Program-made: the position numbers and the translations under genes | Assembly (NCBI GenBank): GCA_032622095.1 | Contig: CP136066.1 | Coordinates: 170,266,664-170,330,663, forward strand | Direction: 5' to 3' | DNA from: Siphonodentalium dalli | Taxonomy: Eukaryota > Mollusca > Scaphopoda > Gadilida > Siphonodentaliidae | DNA length: 64,000 bases | Shown: positions 1 to 12,216 of the stretch, one piece after another | Layout: the number at the start of each line of letters is the position of its first letter | Numbering within the stretch: position 1 is the first letter of the stretch | The notes under the pieces: generated by a model | What the model was told of the DNA's origin: nothing | Database searches by the model: none | Seen by the model: the letters and a program-made list of their open reading frames with translations, nothing else

Positions 1-263
1 ATAGAGGATATATTCCTCTTCAAAATGGTATACAAACCAACTTAGTCCAAATTTCTTCTAGGTCAAACCTTTTATCGACCAAACTATCTGGGGAGTTGCC
101 AGTTACTCCCCGATTGTCGTGGGTTTCGCCGGGCACAATGGGTCATTCAGACTCATTCTTCCAGCCAACGAAATCATTGCTAGATTTACCTTAGTGCACG
201 AACTTTCCATCCACCAATAAGACTGGCAACGTCGGGATATACCCCTGGCTGCTGAACGCGACG

Positions 264-663
264 TTAACCCTTTACCCAACAGAAGGGCCCTGTGCCAATG
301 CATTCTCTTATATATGCGAGTCGACCATAGGTCGCCTCGCATATATAAGAGAATGCATTGGCTTAACACATTAAAAATTATAAAATTGTTAAAGAATGTA
401 AGAAAAAATGGTAAAAAGTGTTAAAAAAAGATTTTTGTTAGGCCAATGCATTCTCTTATATATGCGAGGCGACCTATGGTCGACTCGCATATATAAGAGA
501 ATGCATTGGCACAGGGCATAACTGTAACTATCACAATGTGGTCAAGGAGCCGGTTCCAATGATATCCATATTTGTATGGTTCTATTGAGACAGACCGAAG
601 ATATTTTAGGCTGTTGAAGCTTTATTTGGCCGGTTTTGGCCGGTTTGTTGGGTAAAGGGTTAA
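264..663. mobile_element. TTAA-flanked MITE (piggyBac-like ends) carrying two 69-bp hairpins, copy A
   Basis: The element runs from TTAA (264-267) to TTAA (660-663). Its ends are inverted: TTAACCCTTTACCCAACAGA on the left and TGTTGGGTAAAGGGTTAA on the right. TTAA target sites and ends starting CCC are typical of piggyBac-type transposons; no transposase is present, so it is non-autonomous. Inside are two near-perfect hairpins (294-362 and 442-510) with arms starting GCCAATGCATTCTC, separated by an ~80-bp A-rich linker. The pair is bounded by CCCTGTG and CACAGGG. A second copy lies inverted at 2061-2425. Confidence 0.75.
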
Positions 664-2060
664 TCCCCAACAGAAAAAAAAAACGTTATGTGATAGGTTT
701 CAAATGTCACAATAATTAATAGCCTTGGGTACGACAGTGCGACCATTCCGAGGTTTGACCAATGGCCCCCATTGCAACAGCGATGTCACCACACCTGCCA
801 ATAGCTTCTATGACTGGAAGAGTTGGGGCGGGAGTACATATATCTCTCCCGTAAACACCATTATCGATCATTCTCCGTTTTTTTTTATTGAGACCTCTCA
901 TGACACAAAGATATGAACAAGTCAGGATAATAAAAACTACCATATTTATTTTGTTGCAAAAGTTGGAATTATAAACACTAAGTACAGGACAATATTTGGA
1001 ATGTTGTTTTGAACATGTTTCTGAGTTAATTGAAAAGTAGAAAATATACTAATATTGCATATATAAACACGTATTGCACATTTTGGTTATTCAATTAGAA
1101 TATCAGAAAAATCTCAATCTATATTCTTTCTGAAATTTTCAAATGTTAATCCAGACATGAAATTTCCAACTGTTGAAACATTGTTGCACGTTGGGGGGAA
1201 CAGGGCGTCACCCCTCCCTCGTTAATTATGAATACCAGTTAACACAGAGGGGTGAATCCATACCGGTTAAGAAAATATAGAACAGGTCATGGTTATTTCA
1301 TTCTAATATGACAATTTCCATACATTTGCTGAAGAAATATTCATAACTTCAACACATCAAGATGTATTATGAGACTGACTTACATCAACATATGTCATGT
1401 TGGAGGCCCCCCACCCCCACTTTCGTACGCCGTATTCCATGCCCTGTTATGAGGTACGCCGTATTCCGGCTCCTCTGTTAGGAGGTATTCGGTATTCCAA
1501 AAATACCGGTATTCGTACGCCGACCTTCCAAAAAATGAAGTTTTCATATATTTGTATGTATTCCATATGGCTGTTAACTGGTATTCCGTATTCCACCCTC
1601 TGTGTTAAGTGGTAGTCCGTATTCCACGGGGGGTGGCTAAGAAATAATCAAAATTTTAAAATGTAATGCAATAAAAGCTGCGTTCCAGCATTGTTGTTGA
1701 ATCCCGAGAACCGGCACAGATGATATGAATCGTGCGTACCTCTTCCAAATCACCAGAATACCGCGAACAAGAAGGGATGTGCGACATCCTCATGTAAGAC
1801 ATCCCTATATCGCTGTCACCACGTGTCCTCGACATGTTCTCTATATTAAAGATGGTCTATCTCTTCCCAGAAAGTTTTATATAGATTCAGGGCATAAAAT
1901 TATAAATACGAATTGAAGACTCCTGTCCGGAAAAGCTTCTATCAGTTTTATTTATAATTTTCTTATGACATTTGTGGGACATTTTAGGGGCTATTCATAA
2001 AACAGACTATCCGCAGGAAAACGTTCCACAAAGAAGGACAATTATATCTTGTTAGCACCA
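664..2060. other. Intergenic stretch with degenerate GTATTCC repeats
   Basis: No gene could be supported. Between about 1427 and 1628 the motif GTATTCC, often preceded by TACGCC, recurs several times, giving a short degenerate minisatellite. A related stretch in the other orientation lies near 1225-1265. An open frame at 716-943 on the minus strand starts with a hydrophobic run but has no recognisable domain, and the opposite strand is also open there, so I do not call it. Confidence 0.4.
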
Positions 2061-2425
2061 TTAACCCTTTACCCAACAGAACGCCCAGAAACGCCCTAAC
2101 AGCCTAAATTATCTTCGGTCTGTCTCAATAAAACCATGGAAATATGGGTATCATTGGAACCGGCTCATTGAGCACATTGTGATAGTTACAGTTATGCCCT
2201 GTGCCAATGCATTCTCTTATATATGCGAGTCGACCATAGGTCGCCTCGCATATATAAGAGAATGCATTGGCCTAAAAAAAACTTTTTTTTAACACTTTTT
2301 ACCATTTTTTCTTTAATATGTGTTAAGCCAATGCATTCTCTTATATATGCGAGGCGACCTATGGTCGACTCGCATATATAAGAGAATGCATTGGCACAGG
2401 GCCCTTCTGTTGGGTAAAGGGTTAA
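2061..2425. mobile_element. TTAA-flanked MITE with two 69-bp hairpins, copy B (inverted relative to copy A)
   Basis: It is the same element as at 264-663, in the opposite orientation, with TTAA at 2061-2064 and 2422-2425. The hairpins are at 2203-2271 and 2327-2395. The internal linker is shorter than in copy A, and the sequence between the TTAACCC end and the first hairpin (about 2065-2195) matches 520-655 of copy A in reverse. Confidence 0.75.
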
Positions 2426-2670
2426 GGCACATTTCAGATCAGCTAAGATATTTACAGCGAATTACGATGGAAATAAACCACGTTATTGTGCCTTGGCATA
2501 CAAAATTTAAACACCTTCTTTCGATCTGTCTGTACTGTATTCACAAATTAGCTGATTTATAAACATTATGGTGTTGTAATGGTAACATGGTCCGGAAGAA
2601 ATATACCATCTTTAACACATTATTAGCCTACACGTAGATTCCAAAATTGGTATTATGTTAATTAATTATA

Positions 2671-3172
2671 TTAAAGGTACGGTTGGCCTTGGCGGTGGGT
2701 ATCCTGTAATAATATTTCCACCCGTCAAAAACCGCCACAAACAGAAAGAACATCAAAATGTAGATAGACTTTGTCCGTATACAAATAAGAAATATCGCAT
2801 AAACAGTATATTATTGTCACATGTTTGACCATTGTTATGTAAACAAAAACATAAAAAGTAACTTTTCTGGTGTTTGTTTATATTATGATTGTAAACATAA
2901 AGAGCGTTCTTTGTTGGTGAATTCCTGATATGGAACTAATAAAGAGCGTTTATGCCATTTTTGTGTGATTAGCCAGTAGCATTGTGCTGTCTTCTGTAAC
3001 ACAATCAGGCTCTTGCTTAGGTAAAATATAGTAGGTCTTTATGATAACATGCTGTTTACGCGATAGTCATGGTATATATGAACGAAACTGTATGAAATTT
3101 AATGTTTTTCTGTTTACGGTGATTGGAACAAATATGAATATTTTCGACAACTAAGGCCTCACGTGCCTTTAA
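2671..3172. mobile_element. TTAA-flanked MITE, second family, copy 1
   Basis: The element begins TTAAAGGTACGG and ends CACGTGCCTTTAA, giving inverted ends that include a TTAA. The internal sequence, including two copies of AATAAAGAGCGTT-like motifs, is shared with 39374-39965. No coding potential is seen. TTAA ends make a piggyBac-type origin plausible but unproven. Confidence 0.6.
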
Positions 3173-3472
3173 TATTAATGGACGGACTTAACTTCGTACC
3201 AGATACAATAGCAATAAAATCCCCATTGTTTCATTCGATCCGTTGCATAGCCCAATATAGCGATAAACTATAGTGAAAAGTGTGTTTTTGTATCATAAAA
3301 GACGTCCACATAGTATGCAATGATCATGATATTCTGAAGTCTTACTGACTTTAGTTCTTGACACCTTGGATTACACGATCATATAACATGATTAAGAGCA
3401 TTGGTGTAGATTTTGGTACCAATCTCACTGTCAGTACACCGTGTATTGTCTTGTGACACTGTGTCCTGATAA

Positions 3473-4113
3473 TTAATTGTGTAGAATCATCAATGTAGTG
3501 TGCATGAGTGAATTCAGCCGTCCAAGATTCACTATCCACAACATTCCTCTGTCCGACTGACCACTGTTAGTGCTGTTGAGGTAAGGACCATTTATATTAT
3601 TATGGTGACAACAATTATACCACCAGGCCCCGTTGTTCCAAACGCACCCCCATGGACAGGACAAGGGTAAATTGGTGTTGTCTTCTGCGGTGAATTGCAT
3701 CCCGTCATGAAAGTTGAACGAATCTCCCGCTGTGCCACTATATCCGCTAACGCTGAGCCTGTACTTGTCCGAGCTACCGGCCACGCTGAAACTTGTATAT
3801 TTGGCGTAGTAATATATTCCATCGGCCGTTCTTAGTTTCGCATAAACCTCTGTATAAGGACATTCTGTCAGTATGTGAATGGTATCGAGTCCTAGCCAGT
3901 GATCTTCATTGTTGGTCGGATCCCCGAACCCCTGCGCATATTCCGCCCATAACCTTCTGAAGTCCGTAACCCCGTTGAGCCGCTGTTGAAAAACCGTCCA
4001 CCCGCCGCCATCGGTCGTCATGTCGCAGACAACATTCTTATCAGTGACGCCATCTGGTGTGATTGTATATACCCCGTCGGTGTCGTGGCCAGCCAACAGC
4101 AAATCTCTGCAAT
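3473..4113 (-). CDS. Fibrinogen-related domain (FReD) exon, terminal exon of a secreted lectin-like gene
   Basis: This exon encodes an almost complete fibrinogen C-terminal globular domain of about 213 residues. Such domains act in secreted ficolin, tachylectin or FREP-type proteins that bind carbohydrates or acetylated groups in invertebrate immunity. Seen in order: CRDLLLAG, the GGWTVFQQR core near residue 30 of the domain, the DHWLGLD region, AGDSFNFHDGMQF with acidic residues where the Ca2+ site normally lies, WNNGAWWYNCCHHNNINGPY, and a GRLNSL...TTLMI end just before the stop. An acceptor (pyrimidine-rich tract then ATCAG) at 4114 puts the exon in phase 1; the in-frame ATG at 4144 is probably intronic. 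The likely upstream exon is the signal-peptide/PAN exon at 9824-10141. That exon ends in phase 0, so at least one more exon is expected between them. The frame is intact. Confidence 0.85.
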
Positions 4114-4474
4114 CTGATGTCAGAAAACGAGTTTTAAACACCATTTTCGTTTTATAATTGTATGCAATGCAAAGAATTCAAATTTCGCATGTCAAATTGC
4201 GAGACGGTTGTGCCGTTTCCAAAAACAAGTTCTGCACAACTGCAATGATAAGTTCCTCGCTCGACGACAAAGAGTGATGAATCGTATCAAATATCACATA
4301 TTATATTAGTTCGTATTGCCTGTACGAGCCCTACTCGTGTAAACACATGGAAGTTATGTCGAGTTTATCAACAGATACTTGTTGAGATATACCATTGCGT
4401 GGATTTTCCCGCCACATAAATTGATCTGTCGTAGTCTATTGGTTATTGACGTTTTGTAACACGAAACTTGTCTG

Positions 4475-4843
4475 TTAAAGACATATTGTGGACTTATTTC
4501 ATTGAATAAAACCAGCATGTTATTACCCAAAGATTATCCCCTTTGGAAGAATGTACATAGCAATGAATTAAGATTGTCGAATATTCCAACCACATCGACT
4601 GTACCATTTCCGAGAACACAATGATTGAACTACACACAAATATAAATATTTACTAATTTATTACGGACGCATTATTGAACATAAACATTGCGGCAATGAT
4701 TGCGTCAATAATAGTCACTGTGGTAATTCGTTTATAACATTGATGTTATTTTCTGACTATTTGGATATCAAATTTTTGAAAATAACTTATCTTGGCATAA
4801 TTATTTGTTATTCCACTCGACACACCTGATCACATCACTTTAA
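4475..4843. mobile_element. TTAA-ended interspersed repeat, third MITE family, unit 1
   Basis: It starts TTAAAGACATATTGTGGACT and ends CACATCACTTTAA. It is diverged from three other copies in the window: 4840-5194, 42511-42891 (reverse) and 43272-45139 (interrupted). No open frame. The family is defined by comparing these copies. Confidence 0.6.
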
Positions 4844-5194
4844 AGACATATTTTGCACTTGTTTGGGGCGTGAAACTGATAAGTTAGTATTCAGGCGCTA
4901 TGCCAACTGGAGGAATATCACATTCCACTAACATTGCCGAATATCTGAAGCTAATTGACCGTACAACTCCATAGAAAACATCGTCTGAACTACGTTCAAT
5001 TGTAAACATTTACTTCTCGATTCGGGACGCAACTATCGACGGTAAAGTGACGAAAACGTTTTCGCCACCGATAGTCGCTGCATTTAATTAATATATAAGA
5101 ATGATGTGTTGTTCATTTGGATATACTATTTGCAAATAATACTACTTTGAATTTCTATTTGATCACTCAACCTGAGTGTTTCAAGTCACTTTAA
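4840..5194. mobile_element. TTAA-ended interspersed repeat, third MITE family, unit 2 (tandem with unit 1)
   Basis: It is head to tail with the preceding unit and shares its TTAA (4840-4843). Internal landmarks match the copy at 43272: AAGTTAGTATTCAGGC, GGGACGCAACTATCG and GATCACTCAACCTGAGTGTT near the end. Non-coding. Confidence 0.6.
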
Positions 5195-6075
5195 CATACA
5201 GTGCGCGGAAATAGCTCATCTGTACATGTAGATCAATGTGGCAGTAACCGATTGACATTTTTTCATTGAGCAATTCCGATCTCAATAATACTTTTTGGAC
5301 TGTACTAGCTACGATATTACCTATAGTTATATCGATCTGGAATACAACAAGTATTGGAGGCCGCGACCATATTCAATTGTAGTCGTTTGCAGAAATAGCG
5401 AACACGAAATCTATATACAGTTGTAAATCAAGTTTGATTAATATGCACTATATGTCGGTTTGATTAATATGCACTATATATGTCGACAAACATGCCTTCT
5501 GTTTTGAATGTGAGCTGAATTATAGTTTTAGATTCACCACGCGGATGAACAAATTCGAACGGAACACGTTGCGATTGACGACGTGCGTGCATCATAAAAA
5601 TGCGTTACGGTGCAGCTAGGAGTCGTGTAATCGAAGTAAATAGGAAAGGTCTATGGCATGAATAAATCGGGGTTAATGGAACCGAAGGTCGTTTAAACAT
5701 ATTTATTCGCCATATATATGCATATAAATACACACAGTCGGCAACGGGATTGAAGAACAAGTGCGGGCCACTTATATGCTACTTCTCTCTCGACCACCAT
5801 ACACTCAAGTGAAATAAAAAAAATGAATATGGCATTGAACAATTATATATGGCATTAACGTTAAATGGTAAAGGTTGATTGTTGCTAGACTCTCCCAACT
5901 TAGAATTTATATAGTTCAAAAGTATATGTTGCTTTAAGGTGGTCTGTGCTCATCCGTCCTTAACAATGGTAAGGTGGCAGGACAGTGAGTATGTTCCAAT
6001 AGGGGGTTTATGACTGTTGTCTTATGTATTATTTTTGTTTGATTTCTTTTTCAATTGTAGTCGTTTAAGTTGAAA
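5195..6075. other. Intronic/intergenic DNA, including probable LINE 3' end
   Basis: No gene is seen. The stretch 5815-6075 probably holds the 3' untranslated part of the minus-strand LINE that follows, ending near an A-rich run (AAATAAAAAAAATGAA around 5812-5827). The rest is AT-rich unique sequence. Confidence 0.35.
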
Positions 6076-7700
6076 TTAGTACGGTATGTTCTCATCCTGG
6101 GATGTGTCTCTTATAAAGATTTGGACAGCCTTGAAAATGTCTTCATTATTGGATATTTTGATAAGCTTGGATCTCCAAATAGTAATGTTTTTACTGAATA
6201 AATATTGAAACGTAGTAGCTTGTTCAGCAGGTCTACTCTTGGAATAATATGCAATTGACATTGGAAAAAATAATGAAATGCGTTTTCTTCACCATCGCCG
6301 CATATACAGGCTTTGGACATCGCAATATAATTGAAGTATTTATCTGATTGGAGTTCACTGTATTCGCACCTGAGTCGACATTGTAAGATATTTAGTGATC
6401 GTTTCCCTGTAGAAAAATACTTGGGGGATTTAACCGGATTGGGAATTAGTGCTTGTCGGAAGCATTCATAATTCTTATTTCTTATTTTTTTATCGCGTTT
6501 ATTCCAGTAATTTATACACTTGGGCATGAAAGTGGACTCTTTTCTTTTGTAGTTGCATTTCATAGGGATAAAATTTGATGTATTTCTGGTATCATGGTCA
6601 TTTCGGGCACTGAATTTGAGTGGTATAAGTTCTGTCAGATAGTTAGGTGTTTTTTTGTTTACTATATTGTGGAAAGTTAAAACCTGTTTGTAATATCTTC
6701 GAGTTTCTAACGTCTCCCAGCCTAGTTCGGTCAGAAGTCTAATATTTGAAACTGACCTGGTGCAACCGGTGACTATTCTAGCCGCTTCATATTGAACATC
6801 TTCTAGATCTTTTTGTAAGTATTCAGGTGCACCTGACCAAACGTTACTAGCGTATTCCATAAGGGATCGAACATGAGATAAATAGAGGGTTTGAAGTGTT
6901 TCGCGATTTAGCATTGTTCTTAGTTTACGCAATTGTGACAAGCGTGCGTATATGCCTTAGTGCATATATTACCAATGTGTGTGTTCCAAGTTAGGTTGTC
7001 ATCAATATCCAATCCTAGGTGTTTGTGGCTATTTGAGTATTCTAGTGTTACCCCATCGAATATGATTGTAGGTTTAACTACACTTGGCTTGGAAAATAAC
7101 ATTAGATTGGTTTTACTACTATTAAATTGGACACACCAATTTTCAGCCCAATCTCTGATTGTGTTCATGTCACTATTGACTGTCGATTGAAGGTTATAAG
7201 TAGCACTATCACTGTTGATTATACATGTGTCGTCAGCATAAAATCTTGTGTTAGATTTAATTTCATCGGCAATGTCATTAATGTAAATTAAAAACATCAG
7301 AGGCCCGACTACAGATCCCTGGGGCACACCAGCTGATATTGAGGAATACTGCGAAAAGCTTGAGTTGACTCTAGATAACTCTTTGCTGTCTATTTTGTAG
7401 ATAGTTTATCAACCATTTCAGAATATTACCTTTCAACCCATATTTCTTTAATTTTAAAACAAGACCTCGGTGCCAGACTTTGTCAAACGCTTTAGAAATG
7501 TCGAAAAATACTGCACAACTCGTTTGGCCCTCGTCGATTGCACAGTGGATATTATGAATGATTTCAATTAAATGAAATTCGGTACTATGACCAGGTATAA
7601 ATCCAGATTGATGCTTATATAAAAGGTTGTGGGATTTCAAATGGCTTAGAATTTCATTAAAAACTAATCTCTCTAGTACCTTGCCGACACAACTTATAAA
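6076..7700 (-). pseudogene. 5'-truncated non-LTR retrotransposon (LINE), reverse transcriptase and C-terminal region, frameshifted
   Basis: Reading the minus strand, reverse-transcriptase motifs appear in order: CVGKVLERLVF (~7690), FFDISKAFDKVWH (~7500), a VPQGSVVGPLMFLIYINDI block (~7320-7260) and the catalytic YADDT (~7235). These are followed by the SKTNLM...KHLGLDID segment, the thumb, and a C-terminal zinc-knuckle-like CICGDGEENAFHYFFQC (~6310-6260). The reading frame changes near 7370, 6930 and 6150, so the copy is dead. It is truncated at its 5' end within the fingers and lacks an endonuclease. The C-terminus is closely related to the LINE fragment at 36540-37385. CR1/Jockey-like affinity is my judgement from the motifs. 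It lies in the presumed intron between the PAN and FReD exons. Confidence 0.85.
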
Positions 7701-8956
7701 GATATCGCACGATAATTTAAAGGTGTGTTTTACATTCCTATGTTGCAGATATATCGGTCCCTGTATTTTATTACAAAAACTTGGGCTGAAAATGTATTTG
7801 TATTGTATGCGTAATCGTGAAATTAGAAAGTATGTATTTGTAAGTAAATACTTAAGGCGTGCAATCGCCCCACCCCTGATCCCACATGCTCCTGTTTTTT
7901 TCCTTATTAATAATGGCTGCGCTTGTTGCACAACGATCGGGACAACCATCGTGATTATGATCGGTTTACAACAACCAACGCAGTCGATATTGAAATTATT
8001 TTATAATATATAGCGGATCTACAACGAGTCCCCAGTTTATAGCGGAATTTACAAAACGAGTCCAGTAAATTAGGTCTGCCCGAGCCTTTGGCGAAGTCCA
8101 GACATAATTTACTGAACGATAAAGCATACTTAAATCAACAAATGGGATGTGAAACTAACATCGGCATCATGTTTCTCGTAACTATGCGTTGTTTGTCCGC
8201 GTAAAGAAATAGCCCAAGATAAATAGAGTCTCTTTGACATATTTAATGAAATAATTTACGCACGGAATATAAACAGACGACAAACCGGAAGTCAAAGGTC
8301 ACCTGGCAACATTTGCCTTTATGCAACGAACGTTTAATATCACAACTACAGATATGGGTTTATTGAATTGAATAAGGGTAGGATCATATAATAAATATGT
8401 TTTTGACTCTTTTAACTCTTATACAGATAAAGGTTTTCTTTGAATCGTTTGGATTAGACAAAGACCTTTAAAATGACAATCAAAGCAATATAATGGCGCA
8501 TCAAATAAATGGCATTATAGCCTAATAGCAGGCCCCCTTAGTAGTGATACCATGCAGAGGTGGTGTCCGCGCGATCCACAGTGCAAGCAATAGCACGTTG
8601 TGTAGTAGCAATGAAATATAACAAACTGAAACATGTGGTGAATATACATTGTACTTACCTCTATGTGGAATCTGAAAAAGAGAATCGATTTTTTAAAACG
8701 GAACACACTTAATGGTCAGACGCAGGTTTGTCCAAATGGATTTTCTCAAAATCTGTCAGGAATTTCTTTGTGAAATTTTGTACAAGCGATTATTGTGACA
8801 CAATATTTAAGAACCATCGAACCATTGGATATCTTAACCACATTTAGTTCACTTTTATGGCATGAAATATATTTAAAATTTCACTGTTTTCATGTACCAA
8901 GAACTTTTGTAAAATATATTTTTTTTCAAAACTGAGGTTCATATATCCATAATATA
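7701..8956. other. Intronic/intergenic DNA, nothing recognised
   Basis: AT-rich unique sequence between the truncated LINE and the next MITE. Open frames are short and without recognisable motifs. Confidence 0.3.
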
Positions 8957-9411
8957 TGTGACCCGCCATATCAAATCCAGTCGTAAGTCGGGATTTTTTT
9001 ACCCTGTGCCAATGCATTCTCTTATATATGCGAGTCGACCATAGGTCGCCTCGCATATATAAGAGAATGCATTGGCCTAACAATTTTTTATCATTTTTTA
9101 AAAATAAATGTTTCTTAAAATTTTTAGGACATAAAATAAAAAACATCCATTACCCTGCAGGGAGCCCCACACATATATAGAAGCATATAGAAGAGTGTCG
9201 TCTGCTCGTGTTTGTCTGGGGCTCTGTATGGGTGAAATTATAAAATTGTTAAAGAATACAAGAAAATATTATTAAAATTGTAAAAAATTGTTAGGCCAAT
9301 GCATTCTCTTATATATGCGAGACCTATGGTCGCCTCGCATATATAAGAGAACGAATTGGCACAGGGTAAAAAATTCCCGACTTACGACTGGATTTGATAT
9401 GGCGGGTCACA
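8957..9411. mobile_element. TGTGACCCGCC-ended MITE with two 69-bp hairpins, copy C
   Basis: The inverted ends are TGTGACCCGCCATATCAAAT on the left and its complement ending GGCGGGTCACA on the right, extended inwards by CCAGTCGTAAGTCGGGA. These backbone ends are unrelated to the TTAA elements at 264 and 2061. The interior still holds the same two hairpins (9008-9076 and a slightly degenerate one at 9295-9360). Between them lies an insert-like block (about 9150-9235, CCCTGCAGGGAGCCCC ...) also found at 38950-39040 and 56052-56140. Confidence 0.75.
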
Positions 9412-9823
9412 TATCTGAAGATCACGAGAGGAGACTTAATTGTTCGTATTTTGTATAATTTAAAGATTATTTTCATTTAGAACGGCAACCACTAAGCCGG
9501 TCGCTTGTTGCATTGAGAATAACTTGGTTCACATGCACTAATCGTGATATTCGCGCATTATTTCTGTGTTCAATTGGCTATTTTCAAATAAATGTTCTGT
9601 TGTCAAACCATAATGTTTTGAAATTTTGATTTGTGCATTGAATTCAATCATGAATATAACATTTTATTTTTCATTTTGCGTGACAGTAGTAATACTTAGC
9701 CCCACCCACACAAATTAATATGGGTAAAGCTCCATTGGACAATTGAAAGATTAACGCTTTATAGAGATAGAGATACTATATATAGCTACATCCCTAGAAA
9801 AAAATTTTAGGTAAATGTCTCAC

Positions 9824-10141
9824 CTTGCGCTTCATCTTAATTACAACTGATCCGACATCGTCCTCCATACACCCATGGTTTCCTAGCGATGGAAAACATT
9901 TGAGTCCATTTTGGTCGCCATTTTTCATGTAGGTTGCCACGGCGCACCACGGATTCTGCAGACACCAATCGGCGCACTCGATTCTACTCCGTGTATAAGA
10001 CACACATGTGCTGGATATGTTCAGATTTATTTCCTTCTTTCCTTTTATGATGACAAAGTCGTCACTTCGGATACTCAGAGCGAAATGCAGACAGACTAAT
10101 AATTGTATGACAAGAATAAATACACGTAGTATGACTGCCAT
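9824..10141 (-). CDS. Signal peptide + PAN/apple-like domain, first coding exon
   Basis: The exon starts at ATG 10141 and ends AAG|GTGAGA at 9824/9823, a good splice donor in phase 0 after 106 codons. Residues 1-23 form a classical signal peptide (a hydrophobic run VILRVFILVIQLLVCLHFAL, then SIRSDD). The mature part has six cysteines in a PAN/apple-like spacing: C..CADWC..C..C..C, with SRIECADWCLQNPWCAVATY as the core. PAN domains bind proteins or carbohydrates, and signal peptide-PAN-FReD is a common secreted architecture in molluscs. The FReD exon at 3473-4113 on the same strand is the natural continuation. A TATA box lies 122 bp upstream. That the two exons form one gene is inference; transcript data would settle it. 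Confidence 0.7.
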
Positions 10142-10262
10142 CGCGGTGCAATCAAGGTATATAACTAAAACTGGTCAATCCTGACTGAACCAGAACCTAA
10201 ATGTGAGTAAACTCGTTTGCGTGACTTGGCGCAACAATGCTGCTTTTGACTGACACGTGTCG

Positions 10263-10271
10263 CTTTATATA
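10263..10271 (-). promoter_or_regulatory. TATA box for the PAN/FReD gene
   Basis: On the minus strand this reads TATATAAAG, a strong TATA element, about 120 bp upstream of the ATG at 10141. That predicts a start near 10235 and a 5' leader of about 90-100 nt. Inference from motif and position only. Confidence 0.5.
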
Positions 10272-10844
10272 TACATAGGATTCAGACCCGCGTGACCCGG
10301 GCACACGTGACTCATTTTAACTAAGGAGACCATTTTCATTAAAACGGCTAATAAGTGCCATCTTCCGGTGCATGGGCCAGTATAGTGTATAGAGACTAAA
10401 TTTTCCTGGTGAAACGGTGGAGCTTCCGATAATTATAGACGAGCATGCTGGTATGGAGTATTCAAAATATGGTCCATCATCGGACGTCCACGACAAAGAA
10501 GGAAAAGAACAAACCGGTGCTATGGGTTAAATCAATGCACCAAATCCGTTCTACTATAAAATATGGTCTGAAATAACCCACCAACATCCGAACAACTATG
10601 CACACCGAACATGAAATCGATCATGTAAGACGCACATGAAAGAAACAGTGATCCAATTAGAGAACGACGTGGGCGAAGCATTCAACCTATTCTCACTAAC
10701 GTACTTCACCTAAAGTTTGTTGTCGAGGGAAACTGAGGTCTAGCAGAAGTTGGCAGACGAAAATCAGCAAAATTCCCACCATAAATTAATGGAAATGAGC
10801 TTGATTTACAAAATATACAACGTATGACATTTGTTTTCATTAGA
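10272..10844. other. Upstream region of the PAN exon, nothing recognised
   Basis: Unique sequence between the putative promoter and the microsatellite that flanks the large foldback element. No gene, repeat or conserved motif identified. Confidence 0.3.
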
Positions 10845-10865
10845 GAGAGAGAGGGAGAGAGAGAG

Positions 10866-10898
<33 letters not shown>
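10845..10898. repeat. (GA)n(TA)n microsatellite flanking the foldback element, left side
   Basis: A GA run is followed by an uninterrupted TA run ending directly at the GGGATGCAG terminus of the large element. The right flank is (TA)n then (GA)n on the same strand, as expected if the element inserted into a (GA)n(TA)n(GA)n tract. Confidence 0.9.
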
Positions 10899-10901
<3 letters not shown>

Positions 10902-12216
10902 ATGCAGATTTCGTCAGCCACGCGCGAACCGCGAACCGCGAACTGCGAATCGCGAACTTCGCGATTCGCGTTTCATACGTATATATATACTGTACAAAGT
11001 CCCGATTTTCGCTAGTATAAATACGCATCCAATATACTTCAATTAAAACCTTTATGGCTGTTAACCCATTTATGTCAGTACCGAATTATAGAGAATATTA
11101 ATAATAATAATAAATATAGACGGACTGTGACCAATAATGACAACATTCCGACTTTAATGTACATGTATGGCATACAGAGAACCAGCAACAACCCAGTTAC
11201 TAGAAAAGAACAGTCCGCCGTCGATAAGTCAACAAAACGAAATATCAGGACTGTTAACCCATGCCTGCTGCATGGTGCCGAATTTGAGATTAAATATTGA
11301 CTAAAATCACAAGGACTGTGACCCAAAGGGACAATATCCAGACCTTATAGTGTATGGCATTATTAGAACCAGCAGACATCATGTAACGAGAAAAGAACCG
11401 ACCGGCGACAAAATTAAATCTTACAGACTCTTAACTCATTCAGTGCCGGCGACGTGATAACACGTCGCGCCATCTCATTTAAACACATGGTCTGGTGGGC
11501 GAAAAAGATAGTGATTTCAATCCTGGTGCTTCCGTTTTAAACACTGCGACCTACACGTCATATTTTGGGACCTGTTATGGGTGGGGGTATGCTTATACGC
11601 GTAAATTAATCGTGTACATAGTGGTGTAGCCGGGGATTTCTCCGATAAACTGTCGTATCTGGCAGCCCCGCACATTGAGGCGTTTAGTAGCTAGATCCGT
11701 CTGAATCAAGGTGGTGAAAATTGATGTGATTTGTGGGCGTGGCTTGTAGGGTTCAACATTGGAGGTCAGCGCATACAGCGTACATATCTGTTAATTGGAA
11801 ACCGATTTTGACGGCGTAAAAGGTGATTACAGTCAAGTCATGCATGCCCTGGTCCATTGTACACTTGGATTGACGCTAAACGACCGAGGAACGCTGATTC
11901 GGGCAACTTGCACTTTATGTCAATCAAAGTCTGTACCTAACGAGGTTCGCCAAATCGCAATGCAAATATACTATAGAAAAAACTGTCAACTGATTGCTCT
12001 TACATGTTATAAGATATCTCACTGAAATTTGGTAGTTATGGGCTCTTCGGTGCACTTTATTAGATGGAATTGTCACATGCTTCCTCCGATGACCCAACAT
12101 ATGTCATTGACGCAGCAGCTCCACGTGCCAAAACGAAAAGAAAATACACCACAAAGCTGACAAGAAACCTGACACGCAATTATCGGTTTTCTTCAGGCAA
12201 CCTGGAACTGAATGAG

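Noticed and set aside
103-369. Open frame across the first hairpin (also near 2320, 8844, 38706 and 57204)
   Set aside because: The recurring peptide is only the hairpin read through; it appears wherever a hairpin occurs and in both directions.
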